Source of the DNA: Eledone cirrhosa
Lineage: Eukaryota > Mollusca > Cephalopoda > Octopoda > Eledonidae
Reading direction: 5' to 3'
Assembly (NCBI GenBank): GCA_964016885.1
Contig: OZ024746.1
Span: forward strand, 99,848,433 to 99,912,432
Length of the DNA stretch: 64,000 bases
Shown here: positions 32,481 through 43,185 of the stretch, one piece after another
Layout: each line of letters starts with the position of its first letter
How positions within the stretch are numbered: the stretch's first letter is position 1
Notes under the pieces: generated by a model
The model's input: the letters and a program-made list of their open reading frames with translations, nothing else
Told to the model about the DNA's origin: nothing
The model's database searches: none
Program-made: the position numbers and the translations under genes

Positions 32481-35400
32481 TCTCAATTGTAGGTGGGGCA
32501 CTGCCATTGAATGAGGTAGTCACTGTGTTGAGATACAGGTCCTCAACTGTAGGTGGGGCACTGCCATTGAATAAGGTAGTCACTATATTGAGATACAGGT
32601 CCTCAACTGTAGGTGGGGCACTGCCATTGAATAAGGTAGTCACTATATTGAGATACAGGTCCTCAACTGTAGGTGGGGCACTGACATTGAATGAGGTAGT
32701 CACTGTGTTGAGATACAGGTCCTCAATCGTAGGTGGGGAACTGCCATTGAATGAGGTAGTCACTGTGTTGAGATACAGGTCCTCAACTGTAGGTGGGGCA
32801 CTGCCATTGAATGATGTAGTCACTGTGTTGAGATACAGGTCCTCAACTGTAGGTGGGGCACTGCCATTGAATGAGGTAGTCACTGTGTTGAGATACAGGT
32901 CCTCAACTGTAGGTGGGGCACTGATATTGAATGAGGTAGTCACTGTGTTGAGATACAGGTCCTCAACTGTAGGTGGGGCACTGACATTGAATGAGGTAGT
33001 CACTGTGTTGAGATACAGGTCCTCAATTGTAGGTGGGGAACTGCCATTGAATGAGGTAGTCACTGTGTTGAGATACAGGTCCTCAACTGTAGGTGGGGCA
33101 CTGCCATTGAATGATGTAGTCACTGTGTTGAGATACAGGTCCTCAACTGTAGGTGGGGCACTGACATTGAATGAGGTAGTCACTGTGTTGAGATACAGGT
33201 CCTCAATTGTAGGTGGGGAACTGCCATTGAATGAGGTAGTCACTGTGTTGAGATACAGGTCCTCAACTGTAGGTGGGGCACTGCCATTGAATGATGTAGT
33301 CACTGTGTTGAGATACAGGTCCTCAACTGTAGGTGGGGCACTGCCATTGAATGAGGTAGTCACTGTGTTGAGATACAGGTCCTCAACTGTAGGTGGGGAA
33401 CTGCCATTGAATGAGGTAGTCACTGTGTTGAGATACAGGTCCTCAACTGTAGGTGGGGAACTACCATTGAATGAGGTAGTCACTGTGTTGAGATACAGGT
33501 CCTCAACTGTAGGTGGGGAACTGCCATTGAATGAGGTAGTAACTGTGTTGAGATACAGGTCCTCAACTGTAGGTGGGGAACTGCCATTGAATGAGGTAGT
33601 CACTGTGTTGAGATACAGGTCCTCAACTGTAGGTGGGGAACTGCCATTGAATGAGGTAGTCACTGTGTTGAGATACAGGTCCTCAACTGTAGGTGGGGAA
33701 CTGCCATTGAATGAGGTAGTCACTGTGTTGAGATACAGGTCCTCAACTGTAGGTGGGGAACTGCCATTGAATGAGGTAGTCACTGTGTTGAGATACAGGT
33801 CCTCAACTGTAGGTGGGGAACTGCCATTGAATGAGGTAGTCACTGTGTTGAGATACAGGTCCTCAACTGTAGGTGGGGCACTGCCATTGAATGAGGTAGT
33901 CACTGTGTTGAGATACAGGTCCTCAACTGTAGGTGGGGCACTGCCATTGAATGAGGTAGTCACTGTGTTGAGATACAGGTCCTCAACTGTAGGTGGGGCA
34001 CTGCCATTGAATGAGGTAGTCACTGTGTTGAGATACAGGTCCTCAACTGTAGGTGGGGCACTGCCATTGAATGAGGTAGTCACTGTGTTGAGATACAGGT
34101 CCTCAACTGTAGGTGGGGCACTGCCATTGAATGAGGTAGTCACTGTGTTGAGATACAGGTCCTCAACTGTAGGTGGGGCACTGCCATTGAATGAGGTAGT
34201 CACTATATTGAGATACAGGTCCTCAACTGTAGGTGGGGCACTGCCATTGAATGAGGTAGTCACTGTGTTGAGATACAAGTCCTCAACTGTAGGTGGGGCA
34301 CTGCCATTGAATGATGTAGTCACTGTGTTGAGATACAGGTCCTCAACTGTAGGTGGGGAACTGCCATTGAATGAGGTAGTCACTGTGTTGAGATACAGGT
34401 CCTCAACTGTAGGTGGGGCACTGATATTGAATGAGGTAGTCACTGTGTTGAGATACAGGTCCTCAACTGTAGGTGGGGCACTGACTTTGAATGAGGTAGT
34501 CACTGTGTTGAGATACAGGTCCTCAACTGTAGGTGGGGAACTGCCTTTGAATGATGTAGTCACTGTGTTGAGATACAGGTCCTCAACTGTAGGTGGGGCA
34601 CTGCTATTGAATGAGGTAGTCACTATATTGAGATACAGGTCCTCAACTGTAGGTGGGGCCCTGCCATTGAATGAGGTAGTCACTGTGTTGAGATATAGGT
34701 CCTCAATTGTAGGTGGGGCACTGACATTGAATGAGGTAGTCACTATATTGAGATACAGGTCCTCAACTGTAGGTGGGGCCCTGCCATTGAATGAGGTAGT
34801 CACTGTGTTGAGATACAGGTCCTCAACTGTAGGTGGGGCACTGCCATTGAATGAGGTAGTCACTATATTGAGATACAGGTCCTCAATTGTAGGTGGGGCA
34901 CTGACATTGAATGAGGTAGTCACTATATTGAGATACAGGTCCTCAACTGTAGGTGGGGCACTGCCATTGAATGAGGTAGTCACTATATTGACATACAGGT
35001 CCTCAACTGTAGGTGGGGCACTGCCATTGAATGAGGTAGTCCCTGTGTTGAGTTACAGGTCCTCAACTGTAGGTGGGGCACTGCCATTGAATGAGGTAGT
35101 CACTATATTGAGATACAGGTCCTCAACTGTAGGTGGGGCACTGCCATTGAATGAGGTAGTCACTATATTGAGATACAGGTCCTCAACTGTAGGTGGGGCA
35201 CTGCCATTGAATGAGGTAGTCACTGTGTTGAGATACAGGTCCTCAATTGTAGGTGGGGCACTGCCATTGAATGAGGTAGTCACTATATTGAGATACAGGT
35301 CCTCAATTGTAGGTGGGGCACTGCCATTGAATGAGGTAGTCACTATATTTAGATACAGGTCCTCAACTGTAGGTGGGGCAGTGCCATTGAATGAGGTAGT

Positions 35401-38400
35401 CACTGTGTTGAGTTACAGGTCCTCAACTGTAGGTGGGGCACTGCCATTGAATGAGGTAGTCACTGTGTTGAGATACAGGTCCTCAACTGTAGGTGGGGCA
35501 CTGCCATTGAATGAGGTAGTCACTATATTGAGATACAGGTCCTCAACTGTAGGTGGGGAACTGCCATTGAATGAGGTAGTCACTATATTGAGATACAGGT
35601 CCTCAACTGTAGGTGGGGCACTGATATTGAATGAGGTAGTCACTATATTGAGATACAGGTCCTCAACTGTAGGTGGGGCACTGCCATTGAATGAGGTAGT
35701 GACTGTGTTGAGATACAGGTCCTCAACTGTAGGTGGGGCACTGACATTGAATGATGTAGTCACTGTATTGAGATACAGGTCCTCAATTGTAGGTGGGGAA
35801 CTGCCATTGAATGAGGTAGTCACTGTGTTGAGATATAGGTCCTCAATTGTAGGTGGGGCACTGCCATTGAATGAGGTAGTCACTGTGTTGAGATACAGGT
35901 CCTCAATTGTAGGTGGGGAACTGCCATTGAATGAGGTAGTCACTGTGTTGAGATACAGGTCCTCAATTGTAGGTGGGGAACTGCCATTGAATGAGGTAGT
36001 CACTGTGTTGAGATACAGGTCATCAATTGTAGGTGGGGCACTGCCATTGAATGAGGTAGTCACTGTGTTGAGATACAGGTCCTCAATTGTAGGTGGGGAA
36101 CTGCCATTGAATGAGGTAGTCACTATATTGAGATACAGGTCCTCAACTGTAGGTGGGGCACTGCCATTGAATGAGGTAGTCACTGTGTTGAGATACAGGT
36201 CCTCAATTGTAGGTGGGGAACTGCCATTGAATGAGGTAGTCACTGTGTTGAGATACAGGTCCTCAACTGTAGGTGGGGCCCTGCCATTGAATGAGGTAGT
36301 CACTGTGTTGAGATACAGGTCATCAATTGTAGGTGGGGAACTGCCATTGAATGAGGTAGTCACTATATTGAGATACAGGTCCTCAACTGTAGGTGGGGCA
36401 CTGCCATTGAATGAGGTAGTCACTGTGTTGAGATACAGGTCCTCAACTGTAGGTGGGGCACTGATATTGAATGAGGTAGTCACTGTGTTGAGATACAGGT
36501 CCTCAACTGTAGGTGGGGCACTGACTTTGAATGAGGTAGTCACTGTGTTGAGATACAGGTCCTCAACTGTAGGTGGGGAACTGCCTTTGAATGATGTAGT
36601 CACTGTGTTGAGATACAGGTCCTCAACTGTAGGTGGGGCACTGCTATTGAATGAGGTAGTCACTATATTGAGATACAGGTCCTCAACTGTAGGTGGGGCC
36701 CTGCCATTGAATGAGGTAGTCACTGTGTTGAGATATAGGTCCTCAATTGTAGGTGGGGCACTGACATTGAATGAGGTAGTCACTATATTGAGATACAGGT
36801 CCTCAACTGTAGGTGGGGCCCTGCCATTGAATGAGGTAGTCACTGTGTTGAGATACAGGTCCTCAACTGTAGGTGGGGCACTGCCATTGAATGAGGTAGT
36901 CACTATATTGAGATACAGGTCCTCAATTGTAGGTGGGGCACTGACATTGAATGAGGTAGTCACTATATTGAGATACAGGTCCTCAACTGTAGGTGGGGCA
37001 CTGCCATTGAATGAGGTAGTCACTATATTGACATACAGGTCCTCAACTGTAGGTGGGGCACTGCCATTGAATGAGGTAGTCCCTGTGTTGAGTTACAGGT
37101 CCTCAACTGTAGGTGGGGCACTGCCATTGAATGAGGTAGTCACTATATTGAGATACAGGTCCTCAACTGTAGGTGGGGCACTGCCATTGAATGAGGTAGT
37201 CACTATATTGAGATACAGGTCCTCAACTGTAGGTGGGGCACTGCCATTGAATGAGGTAGTCACTGTGTTGAGATACAGGTCCTCAATTGTAGGTGGGGCA
37301 CTGCCATTGAATGAGGTAGTCACTATATTGAGATACAGGTCCTCAATTGTAGGTGGGGCACTGCCATTGAATGAGGTAGTCACTATATTTAGATACAGGT
37401 CCTCAACTGTAGGTGGGGCAGTGCCATTGAATGAGGTAGTCACTGTGTTGAGTTACAGGTCCTCAACTGTAGGTGGGGCACTGCCATTGAATGAGGTAGT
37501 CACTGTGTTGAGATACAGGTCCTCAACTGTAGGTGGGGCACTGCCATTGAATGAGGTAGTCACTATATTGAGATACAGGTCCTCAACTGTAGGTGGGGAA
37601 CTGCCATTGAATGAGGTAGTCACTATATTGAGATACAGGTCCTCAACTGTAGGTGGGGCACTGATATTGAATGAGGTAGTCACTATATTGAGATACAGGT
37701 CCTCAACTGTAGGTGGGGCACTGCCATTGAATGAGGTAGTGACTGTGTTGAGATACAGGTCCTCAACTGTAGGTGGGGCACTGACATTGAATGATGTAGT
37801 CACTGTATTGAGATACAGGTCCTCAATTGTAGGTGGGGAACTGCCATTGAATGAGGTAGTCACTGTGTTGAGATATAGGTCCTCAATTGTAGGTGGGGCA
37901 CTGCCATTGAATGAGGTAGTCACTGTGTTGAGATACAGGTCCTCAATTGTAGGTGGGGAACTGCCATTGAATGAGGTAGTCACTGTGTTGAGATACAGGT
38001 CCTCAATTGTAGGTGGGGAACTGCCATTGAATGAGGTAGTCACTGTGTTGAGATACAGGTCATCAATTGTAGGTGGGGCACTGCCATTGAATGAGGTAGT
38101 CACTGTGTTGAGATACAGGTCCTCAATTGTAGGTGGGGAACTGCCATTGAATGAGGTAGTCACTATATTGAGATACAGGTCCTCAACTGTAGGTGGGGCA
38201 CTGCCATTGAATGAGGTAGTCACTGTGTTGAGATACAGGTCCTCAATTGTAGGTGGGGAACTGCCATTGAATGAGGTAGTCACTGTGTTGAGATACAGGT
38301 CCTCAACTGTAGGTGGGGCCCTGCCATTGAATGAGGTAGTCACTGTGTTGAGATACAGGTCATCAATTGTAGGTGGGGAACTGCCATTGAATGAGGTAGT

Positions 38401-38591
38401 CACTATATTGAGATACAGGTCCTCAACTGTAGGTGGGGCACTGCCATTGAATGAGGTAGTCACTGTGTTGAGATACAGGTCCTCAACTGTAGGTGGGGCA
38501 CTGCCATTGAATGAGGTAGTCACTATATTGAGATACAGGTCCTCAACTGTAGGTGGGGCACTGCCATTGAATGAGGTAGTCACTGTGTTGA
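32481..38591 (+). repeat. 60-bp satellite array, about 102 units, indel-free
   Basis: Unit GTCACTGTGTTGAGATACAG, GTCCTCAACTGTAGGTGGGG, CACTGCCATTGAATGAGGTA. The phase never slips over 6.1 kb. Variation is almost entirely base substitution at a handful of sites (GTGTTG/ATATTG, ACTGT/ATTGT, GGGGCA/GGGGAA/GGGGCC, GCCATT/GACATT/GATATT, GATG/GAGG). A 34-unit block (34381-36420) is repeated in tandem at 36421-38460 with no difference that I can find. The plus frame is open throughout but has no ATG in the repeats. The minus frame stops at units with AGTTAC. Confidence 0.97.
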
Positions 38592-38739
38592 AAAGTAAGG
38601 ATGGGAACCTATTATCTATATCTATATCTTGGTGTATATGTTTGATTGCCTCCCTTATTTCCTTCATAGCAGTAATACCAAATATGTGGACATCATGTGC
38701 TAATGAATCAACAAAAGAGCCTCTATTTAGTGACTCCAT
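37453..38739 (-). other. ATG-initiated open frame running into the satellite
   Basis: On the minus strand a true ATG at 38737-38739 starts a unique stretch of about 50 residues (MESLNRGSFVDSLAHDVHIF, then MKEIREAIKHIHQDIDIDNR). It then runs in frame into 20-residue repeats (FNGSAPPTVEDLYLN) until a stop in an AGTTAC-type unit. It is on the same strand as the host gene, in its intron 6. I do not recognise the unique part, and it could be a transposon remnant. All repeat variants I checked change the amino acid, which argues against protein-level selection. Confidence 0.3.
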
Positions 38740-39300
38740 GTGCCCATAATAGCAGCCAAATATCTCTCAAATTAGATTTTACTGATACATAGGCTGATGT
38801 AGTATTAGATACCCAATTCCTGAATACAGGCTGGGATAGCCATAATAGGAACACTATTGGTATTAGATCTATTGAATCAGGTAAGAAGAAAAAGAAGAAG
38901 AAGCTATCTATCATCTAAATTTTAATTGCCTTCAAATCTATCTTGTTATTAATCATAAATCTTTGACAGTAGCTAGCGTAAAAAGTAAAGGGAGGTTATA
39001 TACTTCACAAATGTAAGTATTAAAATACCCGGAGTTGTCTCCCGTGCTTGCAGTAAACATATATGTATAAACATTCGATAAATATTAATTTATCACCGAA
39101 TATTCCGTAATCACTGTTTCTGCTTTGTCCTCTTTTTTCTGGCACGCCTCCCAAATAAAATTTTACATATAGAGAAAATGGAGGTAAATTAATAAAAAGG
39201 AACGAGTAATATAAAGTCAAACACGCAGTATTAGTTTTAGTTGAGTACGATAAGTGTTGAATATATGTCTTTCACTTTTTGCTATTCAATTATCTTTTCA
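38592..39300. other. Intron sequence, nothing recognised beyond a (GAA)n-like tract
   Basis: A purine-rich AAGAAGAAAAAGAAGAAG tract lies near 38883. Otherwise no repeat or gene is seen. Confidence 0.4.
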
Positions 39301-39304
39301 TCTA

Positions 39305-39620
39305 CCTAATCAATAGAAATGAGCCGAACTCCCACTGTCATCGCCTCCATCTCTCTCGCCCTCCCCATCTCTCTGTATAGTGAGCAAATGGGTCCCACGT
39401 TCTGGTCTCCCCACAATCCCGGCAGACGGAATGGAGAAGGCGTTTCCTCGGAGGACGGCAAGGGATATGTGCTGGAAGAGCCATTCCATCTCGCGAGGCT
39501 CACACCTGCAGCTGGCCAGCTCAGCGCTTGTGGTGGTGAGTAGGGAGGTAGCCCTAGGGCCAAGGACACCAGAAGTCTCCACTGCCAAGGGCACGGCCGC
39601 GAACCTGTAGGAGTATTAGT
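39305..39620. other. GC-rich block of unknown origin
   Basis: Markedly GC-richer than its surroundings, with overlapping open frames of 60-94 codons in several frames. No motif is recognised. It may be a fragment of a GC-rich retrotransposon. Confidence 0.35.
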
Positions 39621-39648
39621 TTTTCATAATACACTTTACAGTTTCTTG

Positions 39649-39912
39649 TGAAGGCGCGTGGCTTTGTGGTTAGGGTGTTTGGCTCACAATCGTAAGGTCT
39701 TGAGTTCGATTCCCGGCGGCACGCTGTTTCCTTGAGCAAGACGATTTATTTTACAAAGAACTAACCTTGTCGTCACATTCTATGTCACGCTGAATCCCCT
39801 TGAGAACTACGTTAAGTGTCTGTGAAATTCTCAACTACTGGCACGTTAATCTCACGAGTAGGCTGTTCCGTTGATCGTATCAATAGGAATACTCGTCGTA
39901 ACCGGAGGCAAA
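39649..39912 (+). repeat. tRNA-derived SINE, family 3
   Basis: Head GTGGCTTTGTGGTTAGGGTG (A-box-like), GGTCTTGAGTTCGATTCCCG (B-box-like), then CTTGAGCAAGACGATTTATT, and a tail with GCTGTTCCGTTGATCGTATC and ACTCGTCGTAACCGGAGG. This is the least degraded tRNA-like head in the window. It is a SINE and not a tRNA gene, because the sequence continues into a SINE body. Confidence 0.85.
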
Positions 39913-39984
39913 GTTTAACATGTAAGAATGTATAACTATGTAGTATTCTACATAGTTATACATTCTTACATGTTAAACTTTGCC
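39907..39984. repeat. Perfect palindrome, 36-bp arms and 6-bp loop
   Basis: GGCAAAGTTTAACATGTAAG and the next 16 bases pair exactly with the sequence ending CTTACATGTTAAACTTTGCC. It sits where a family-3 SINE meets the 3' half of a family-1 SINE, and the right arm continues into that SINE. Confidence 0.92.
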
Positions 39985-40065
39985 TTTCATCCTTACAGGG
40001 TCGATAAAATAAAGTACCAGTAATGTACTGGGTAACTGGTGGCCTTGAGCCAAAAGTAGAAACAA
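39971..40065 (+). repeat. SINE family 1, 3' half only
   Basis: Starts at TTAAACTTTGCCTTTCATCC inside the palindrome arm and runs to GCCAAAAGTAGAAACAATT. The head with the RNA polymerase III boxes is missing. Confidence 0.85.
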
Positions 40066-40074
40066 TTATTTATT

Positions 40075-40288
40075 GGCAGTATCGGTGGAGGGTCGGACGC
40101 CATGCGTTGTAGCCTAGAGTTACGCCCCTTTATGATCTGAGTTCAAATCCCACCGAGGTGAACTTTGCCTTTCATCCTTACAGGGTCAATAAAATAAAGT
40201 ATCAGTCATGCACTGGGGTTGATTTAATCGACTTTCCCCATCCCGAAAATTGCTGGCCTCGTGCCTATATAAGAAACCATTATTTATT
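40075..40288 (+). repeat. tRNA-derived SINE, family 1, longer tail variant
   Basis: GGCAGTATCGGTGGAGGGTC head, GAGTTCAAATCCCACCGAGG, then an extra GTTGATTTAATCGACTTTCC segment before GCCTCGTGCCTATATAAG. The same extra segment is in the copy at 53499-53730. Confidence 0.88.
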
Positions 40289-40464
40289 TATTCAATTTAA
40301 ACGTCTGTATAGACCTAGTAAGCCATCACAGACTAGGGGAAGTATCTAGTACTCCTTACAGTAGGTAATCAAGAAGAGCTAGTGAGACAAGTCAAAGAAA
40401 AAAAAAATTAAAAGGGGGAGGAGGGCAAAAAAATAAAAATAAAAATTTCAAAATATGGGTGATG

Positions 40465-40735
40465 TGTTGTTTCCTTGAGCAAGACACTTTATTTCACATT
40501 GCTCCAGTTTACTCAGCTGTAGAAATGAGATGATAGGGACTGGGGTCCCTATCATTCCACTGCAAAGTGGTCATGGAGGTACCACGGCAAAAAGCACCCA
40601 GCACTCACTGTAAATGAGGTTGGTGTTAGGAAGGGCATCCAGCTGTAGAAATCAAGCCAAATCAGTTCCCGTCCCACCCTTGCAAGCAGGGAAAAGTGGA
40701 CGTAAAATGATGATGTTGATGATGATGATGATGGC
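40465..40735 (+). repeat. SINE family 3, headless copy with LINE-like tail
   Basis: GTTTCCTTGAGCAAGACACT, then AAATGAGATGATAGGGACTG, GTTAGGAAGGGCATCCAGCT and an (ATG)n tail at about 40707-40735. The GGAAGGGCATCCAGC segment is the same as in the 3' UTR of the PHD-finger LINEs. Confidence 0.8.
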
Positions 40736-41042
40736 CAGTGTGAGGCAGATTATGGATAAGAAGAAAAAGAAAACAAAAAGGAAAATAGGAAAGAATGGAA
40801 GCTGTAAAACAGAAGTTTCTCTTGTTGAATCTCTTCCTAGCTTCCATGTACGCAAAGATTTTATTTATATTTGGTAGACCTGTTTGTTTTAACCCTTTAG
40901 TATTTAAACCAGCCATATCCAGCCAGAATGCTCTCACCTCTCTCTGTTCAAACCGGCTGTAATCGGCCGTTCATACTGATATTAAGGTATTGTTCTCAAA
41001 ATAATTAATATCAAAATCTCATAGATTCGATATTATGTGAGA

Positions 41043-41475
41043 TAATAATTGTTTCTATTTTTGGCATAAGGCCAGCAATTATCCCTGTGTATTACTGGTA
41101 CTTTGTTTTATCGACCCCCGAAAGGATGAAAGGCAAAGTTAACCTCGGCAGGATTTGAACTCAGATTGTAAAGGGATAATGATAATAATAAATTTATTGT
41201 GTACAGTGCGCAGGTGCACTACAACTCATCAAAGGTGCATGTATAATACATAGAATAATATACAAATGTCAGGAAAATGAACAGTGTACAAGTCATGAAA
41301 TACATGTGTGCGTGTGGGGGGGAGGGGCATCAGGTGTAGTATTGGCGAATCTCAGGAAGCATGGATTTTTAAAGGATGCAGTGTCTCGACATCTAACAAC
41401 TGATGCAGGTAGTTTGTAACTCTATACTACAAAACATGGCGTCCGACCCTCTACTGATACTGCCAATCCCGTTAC
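41043..41475 (-). repeat. SINE family 1 inserted in MITE D, itself interrupted
   Basis: Minus-strand SINE in two parts: 41043-41174 (end to B box) and 41416-41475 (head GGATTGGCAGTATCAGTAGA). Between them lies 41175-41415, an unrelated insertion. Confidence 0.8.
41175..41415. repeat. Insertion within the SINE (repeat related to 1600-1690)
   Basis: Begins ATAATGATAATAATAAATTT, holds a GTGTGCGTGTGGGGGGGAGG tract, and ends with GGATGCAGTGTCTCGACATC and AACTGATGCAGGTAGTTTGT, which match about 1639-1685. Confidence 0.65.
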
Positions 41476-41537
41476 CACAAAAATATGATAGTATAATGTA
41501 AATGCTAAAGGGTTAATATGAAAATATATGTTATTAC

Positions 41538-41703
41538 CTGAGTTCTCAGGCAAAACATCCTGAGTAAACAACAGTTTGAATAAGCCTGGTATTATTCCTA
41601 TACTGTTCAGCATAACAATTTGGACAAAAATATCCAGCAATGGAAATATATGAAAAAGGAAAACGGTAAGTCCAACAGAATGTAATGTTTCTGGGAATAG
41701 TAT
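41538..41703 (-). CDS. CHS: Chitin synthase exon f: ETLH segment and membrane span
   Basis: This 166-bp exon encodes ILFPETLHSVGLTVFLFHIF, PLLDIFVQIVMLNSIGIIPG and LFKLLFTQDVLPENS. Insect chitin synthases have E-T-x-H-x-x-G, then P-E-L-D-V and N-x-x-x-x-I-P-G-x-x-x-L at the same spacing. This made it one of the clearest family matches in the window. The acceptor is CTTTATTACAG and the donor GTAATAAC, phase 0 in and 1 out (completed as GCA in the next exon, giving ENSATRKQ). Confidence 0.94.
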
Positions 41704-41779
41704 CTGTAATAAAGAAATGAATAATGATAGATAAAACTTTATTTCAACAATTGTTCATGTTAAAAAACATAACTTAGAG

Positions 41780-42302
41780 CAGAGCTTCTCAAATTGGACT
41801 CTACTACCCCCTGGGGGAGGGCACTGAGAAGGTCCAGGGGGCAGTAAAGATGATATAAAGCGATAAAGATCCCATAATTCCTTGTGGAGTCATAGAGGCA
41901 CCGTTTAATGGTGTGTCTAGGCCACATTTAAACCTGGCAGAGCCCAACCCTCTCCAGGTCTGAACACAGCTGATTTTTTCTATATAGGAAGAATCAACCC
42001 CAGTACATGACTGGTACTTTTTTTATCAACCTTGAAAGGATGAGCGGCAAAAACTCAGAGTGTCCAATGAGGTGGGAGAAATAGTGTGAAGTATTCTCTA
42101 TATTAAATATCAAATGATACATACTATATATAAATATATTAAAATAGCAAATATATATTTATTATATATAAATTAACGATTTTATTTATTATATTTTATT
42201 TACAATTTTCGTGTAGACAGGTCTCTCTAGAAATAGGTTTGTGGGGTGCTGAGGGTATTATGTGGCCATGGGGTGGGGACTGAAAAAGTTTGAGAACCTC
42301 TG
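41780..42302. mobile_element. hAT-like MITE with exact 8-bp target duplication
   Basis: Ends CAGAGCTTCTCAAATT and AGTTTGAGAACCTCTG are inverted repeats of hAT style. The flanks 41772-41779 and 42303-42310 are both ACTTAGAG. It has no transposase frame. A family-2 SINE lies inside (41868-42112). Confidence 0.88.
41868..42112 (-). repeat. SINE family 2 nested in the hAT-like MITE
   Basis: CCATAATTCCTTGTGGAGTC, GTCTGAACACAGCTGATTTT and GAAGAATCAACCCCAGTACA match 5730-5900. The head part near 42080-42112 is diverged and the B box is partly deleted. Confidence 0.75.
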
Positions 42303-42484
42303 ACTTAGAGCAATATTTTTCAAGAGCAATAATTATTTCAAGAACAAAACTTCATTTGCAACAGTTTTATCATTCTCAACATGGAAATAAACCTATTTAG
42401 AAAATTCCTACATTAAAGCGGAATACAAATTAATAGTTTGTGAATGTATATGAGTGTTTGTGTGAATGTATGTTTGAGTGTGTA

Positions 42485-43185
42485 TTTTTGTCATCATCAT
42501 CATCATCATCATCATCCAGCAGCCTCAGCTGAAATGGACTCCACAACTGATCTCCACCTGGGTCTGTTGTTCATTGCCGTTGCCAAGTCCTGGATTTCAA
42601 TACCAGAATCTCTGGAGATGACATAGGAGAGCTTGTGTCCCCTGTTATTAGTGACTGCTTGAGGTTTCCAAAGCACTAATGGGGACACAGCCTCGTAGGT
42701 GGTACGATGGCAGTGACAGCAAATCTTACTCTGCTCTTACAACGACAGATATGTGTGGGAGGCTGGCATATATTTCTTTCAAAGTCAGATGTCGCCAGCT
42801 TATGTTCTGAATGCATTGAAGCAGGCAAGTGTAAGTACCATCAAGGTAGTAGTAGTAGTGTAAGTGCCATCAAGGTAGTAGTAGTAGTGTAAGTACCATC
42901 AAGGTAGTAGTAGTAGTGTAAGTGCCATCAAGGTAGTAGTAGTAGTGTAAGTGCCATCAAGGTGCTTTTGTTGTTTGGATGAAAGAGTCCAAGTTTCACT
43001 TCCATATAGCAAGATTGGTTGAATTGTTACTTGGAAGAGTCTGATCTTGGTGTGGTGGGAAAAATTTGAGCGCCAAACTTGATCCATCTTGTTGCAAGCT
43101 GACCATACTTGGGCCTTTCTGGTGGAGAAATCCTTCTTAGAGTCCATGATCCAGGACCCAAGATACTTGAAACCCTAGACTTGTA
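42485..43185 (-). pseudogene. LINE ORF2 C-terminal fragment (third LINE type)
   Basis: The minus strand encodes LGSWIMDSKKDFSTRKAQ, VWSACNKMDQVWRSNFSHHT, then KIRLFQVTIQPILLYGSETW. This is the C-terminal RT connection of a LINE different from the PHD family. A 29-bp tandem array interrupts it at 42830-42965. An (ATG)n-type tail (plus-strand TCATCATC) lies at 42490. Confidence 0.7.
42830..42965 (+). repeat. 29-bp tandem repeat with (TAG)n core, about 4.7 units
   Basis: GTAAGTACCATCAAGGTAGT plus AGTAGTAGT repeats. The segment CATCAAGGT also occurs in the flanking LINE, so it grew from LINE sequence. Confidence 0.88.

Larger units (their letters stand above)
40890..41516. mobile_element. MITE family D (piggyBac-like), interrupted by a SINE
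   Basis: Left part 40890-41042 (TTAACCCTTTAGTATTTAAA to GATATTATGTGAGATA). Right part 41476-41516 ends GCTAAAGGGTTAA. The reverse complement of the uninterrupted copy at 48283-48502 runs across the gap. Confidence 0.75.

Noticed and set aside
32452..34983. 843- and 536-codon minus-strand frames in the same array
   Set aside because: They begin at GTG within a unit and end where a unit has AGTTAC. They reflect stop-free repeats, not a gene. Only the ATG-started frame at 37453-38739 was kept as a low-confidence item.
32507..38749. A 2080-codon plus-strand open frame
   Set aside because: It is the 60-bp satellite read in a frame without stops. It begins at TTG, has no ATG until after the array, and its unit variants are replacement changes only.
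39649..39740. A genuine tRNA gene
   Set aside because: A- and B-box-like sequences are present, but the cloverleaf is imperfect and the sequence runs on into a SINE body and tail found at other loci.
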